This document shows positions 6,175-7,528 of a stretch of 7,528 bases of DNA, piece by piece; position 1 is the first letter of the stretch; the number at the start of each line of letters is the position of its first letter. Both the position numbers and the translations under genes were made by a program. Source of the DNA: Chloroflexota bacterium. Its GTDB lineage: Bacteria; Chloroflexota; Anaerolineae; Anaerolineales; UBA4823. The notes under the pieces are model-generated. The model saw only the letters and a program-made list of their open reading frames with translations, did not search any database and was not told where the DNA came from. The stretch lies in contig DAOVXM010000117.1 in NCBI GenBank assembly GCA_030636125.1, forward strand, positions 1 through 7,528, in the 5' to 3' direction.

Positions 6175-7528
6175 TGAATAGGACGTTGATTAAGAATGCC
6201 CGCGTCTTGACGATGGATGATCAACTCACGGAGTATGATCGAGCAGATATTCTCATCGAAGGGACGAAGATCAAGGCGATTGATCCGGATTTTCAGGTAA
6301 ATGTGGATGAGCCAGGGCTGCGTGTGATCAACGCTGAAAGTAAGCTCGCCATGCCGGGCCTGGTAAACGGGCATATCCATTCACCAGGGAATTTAATGAA
6401 GGGCGCTTTGGATAATCTTCCTCTAGAAATTTATATGCTATATGAAGTGCCGCCATTAAAGGATCAGCCTCCCAATCCTCGCCTGAACTATATCCGTACT
6501 ATGTTAGGGAATATTGAGATGCTTAAACTGGGGATAACCGCAGTTCACGATGACGCATATTATGTTCCCGTACCGACGCGCGCATCAATTGACGGCTTGA
6601 TGAAGTCATATGCGGACTGCGGAATTAGGGCGGTGGCGACGCTTGACCAGCCGAACGTGGTGGAATACGAAAAATATCCTTTTTTGTATGACATCCTACC
6701 GCCGGAAATCCGTCACGAGATGGAAACGGCGCCGATCATGTCAACCCAGGAATTGCTCGACCTATACAGCTACTTTATTGATACATGGCACAATTCGTTC
6801 GATGGCCGAGTACGTACTGGTGTATCTGTATCTTGCCCCCAAAGAGTAAAAGTGGACTATTTTGCTGCTTTGTCCGATATCAGTAAATCATTAGATATAC
6901 CATTGAATGTGCATATTCTTGAAACCAAGTTGCAAAGAGTCTTAGGAGATGTGAAATATGGCAAATCGTTAGTTCAATATGTCGACGACTTGGGACTATT
7001 GGATGAGCGCATGATGGTCATTCACGCCAATTGGGTGGATGACGAAGATTTAAAACTCATTGCCGATGCAGGTTGTTCAGTGGCGCATAATCCGATCAGC
7101 AATCTGAGGCTTGGAAGTGGTGTTATGAGATTCAGGAAGCTAAGAGAATTCGGTATACCAATCTGCTTGGGAACCGATGAATCCAACGTGGATGACACGG
7201 CCAATATTTGGGGTGTTGGAAAGATGGCGGGCTTGATCCATTCCATCACGGAACCGGACTATAGGCAGTGGCCCAAGGCGAAGGAGATCATTTGGGCGCT
7301 GACGCGTGGTGGCGCCAGGGCAATGCGGCTGGAAGGCCAGACCGGTGTCCTGGCATCAGGCTATCAGGCGGATATCATCTTGCTCGATTTGAACACGCTA
7401 GCTTTCACACCCCTCAATGATATTTACCGCCAATTGGTTTACTGTGAGAACGGTTCATCCGTGGTGATGACCATGGTCGCTGGTGAAGTCGTTGTGGAGA
7501 ATGGGAAAGTGCTTACAGTGGATGAAGA
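6174..7528 (+). CDS. Metal-dependent amidohydrolase/deaminase of the TrzA/SsnA/MTA-SAH deaminase type (COG0402), C-terminus cut by window edge
   Basis: Probably a cytoplasmic enzyme that deaminates or hydrolyses an N-heterocycle or similar amine. 451 codons are visible and the frame is open at the right edge; family members are about 440-480 residues, so little is missing. A small N-terminal beta-sandwich (about 1-58) is followed by the TIM barrel. Metal-binding HxH is GLVNGHIHS (His 67, His 69). The third ligand and catalytic Glu are in VHILET (His 247, Glu 250). The second catalytic His is in VIHANW (His 284). Family motif HNPISNLRLGSG spans 305-316, and the metal Asp is in LGTDESN (Asp 335). 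The C-terminal sandwich includes ASGYQADIILLD. All ligands of the one-metal COG0402 site are therefore present. The loop before His 247 reads SCPQRVKVDYF instead of the APHAPYTCS-like loop of MTA/SAH deaminases, arguing against that exact substrate. It sits 151 bp after livF on the same strand, perhaps acting on the imported compound. Substrate unresolved. Confidence 0.9.
   Translation, partial: MNRTLIKNARVLTMDDQLTEYDRADILIEGTKIKAIDPDFQVNVDEPGLRVINAESKLAMPGLVNGHIHSPGNLMKGALDNLPLEIYMLYEVPPLKDQPPNPRLNYIRTMLGNIEMLKLGITAVHDDAYYVPVPTRASIDGLMKSYADCGIRAVATLDQPNVVEYEKYPFLYDILPPEIRHEMETAPIMSTQELLDLYSYFIDTWHNSFDGRVRTGVSVSCPQRVKVDYFAALSDISKSLDIPLNVHILETKLQRVLGDVKYGKSLVQYVDDLGLLDERMMVIHANWVDDEDLKLIADAGCSVAHNPISNLRLGSGVMRFRKLREFGIPICLGTDESNVDDTANIWGVGKMAGLIHSITEPDYRQWPKAKEIIWALTRGGARAMRLEGQTGVLASGYQADIILLDLNTLAFTPLNDIYRQLVYCENGSSVVMTMVAGEVVVENGKVLTVDE

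Noticed and set aside
6610..6849. 79-codon forward frame inside the amidohydrolase
   Set aside because: It lies in another frame over a continuous, motif-rich amidohydrolase and gives an Arg/Thr-rich sequence without features.
3781..7528. Patchy G+C (sampled 60-base lines range from about 32% to 65%) as a sign of horizontal transfer or chimeric genes
   Set aside because: High and low patches occur within single genes, such as livH and the amidohydrolase, and do not follow block borders. A few hand-counted lines are not enough to claim transfer.

Overview
The window (G+C roughly 50%, uneven along its length) is one co-directional, tightly packed bacterial gene cluster on the + strand. It holds the 3' end of one ABC importer operon, a complete second ABC importer core and a metal-dependent amidohydrolase. 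Both window edges cut through genes. No rRNA, tRNA, CRISPR array, transposase or insertion sequence is visible. Packed operons of this kind occur in many bacteria. The general look of the proteins is compatible with Chloroflexota, but no marker gene settles the taxonomy and that is only a guess.

Block 1 (2-2632) is a carbohydrate-uptake type 2 (CUT2, Rbs/Lsr/Rha-like) system. It has the C-terminal ATPase half of an RbsA-type double ATPase, followed by two different RbsC-type permeases of 335 residues each. ATPase-permease-permease is the order seen in AI-2 (lsrACD), rhamnose (rhaTPQ) and galactofuranose (ytfR-ytfT-yjfF) operons, so the two permeases probably form a heterodimer. The sugar-binding protein is not in view.

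Block 2 (2659-6022) starts 26 bp later and is a LivHMGF-type hydrophobic-amino-acid family (HAAT) importer core: two permeases (livH, livM) and two ATPases (livG, livF). Genes overlap by 4 or 14 bp, implying translational coupling. No LivJ/LivK binding protein is present, so the substrate cannot be read from the window. The LivG-like ATPase has a degenerate signature motif, and LivF has the family's Gln at the H-loop, which predicts one canonical and one degenerate ATP site.

Block 3 (6023-7528) is a 151-bp intergenic stretch with a short perfect inverted repeat but no convincing terminator or promoter. It leads into a COG0402-type (TrzA/MTA-SAH deaminase/guanine deaminase-like) amidohydrolase that runs off the right edge. 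Its complete metal and catalytic residue set suggests hydrolysis or deamination of an N-heterocycle or related amine.

The most economical reading is a nutrient-scavenging locus. One or both importers would bring in a nitrogen-containing, possibly sugar-linked compound such as a nucleoside or purine-like molecule, and the amidohydrolase would process it in the cytoplasm. That functional link is inferred from gene order only.
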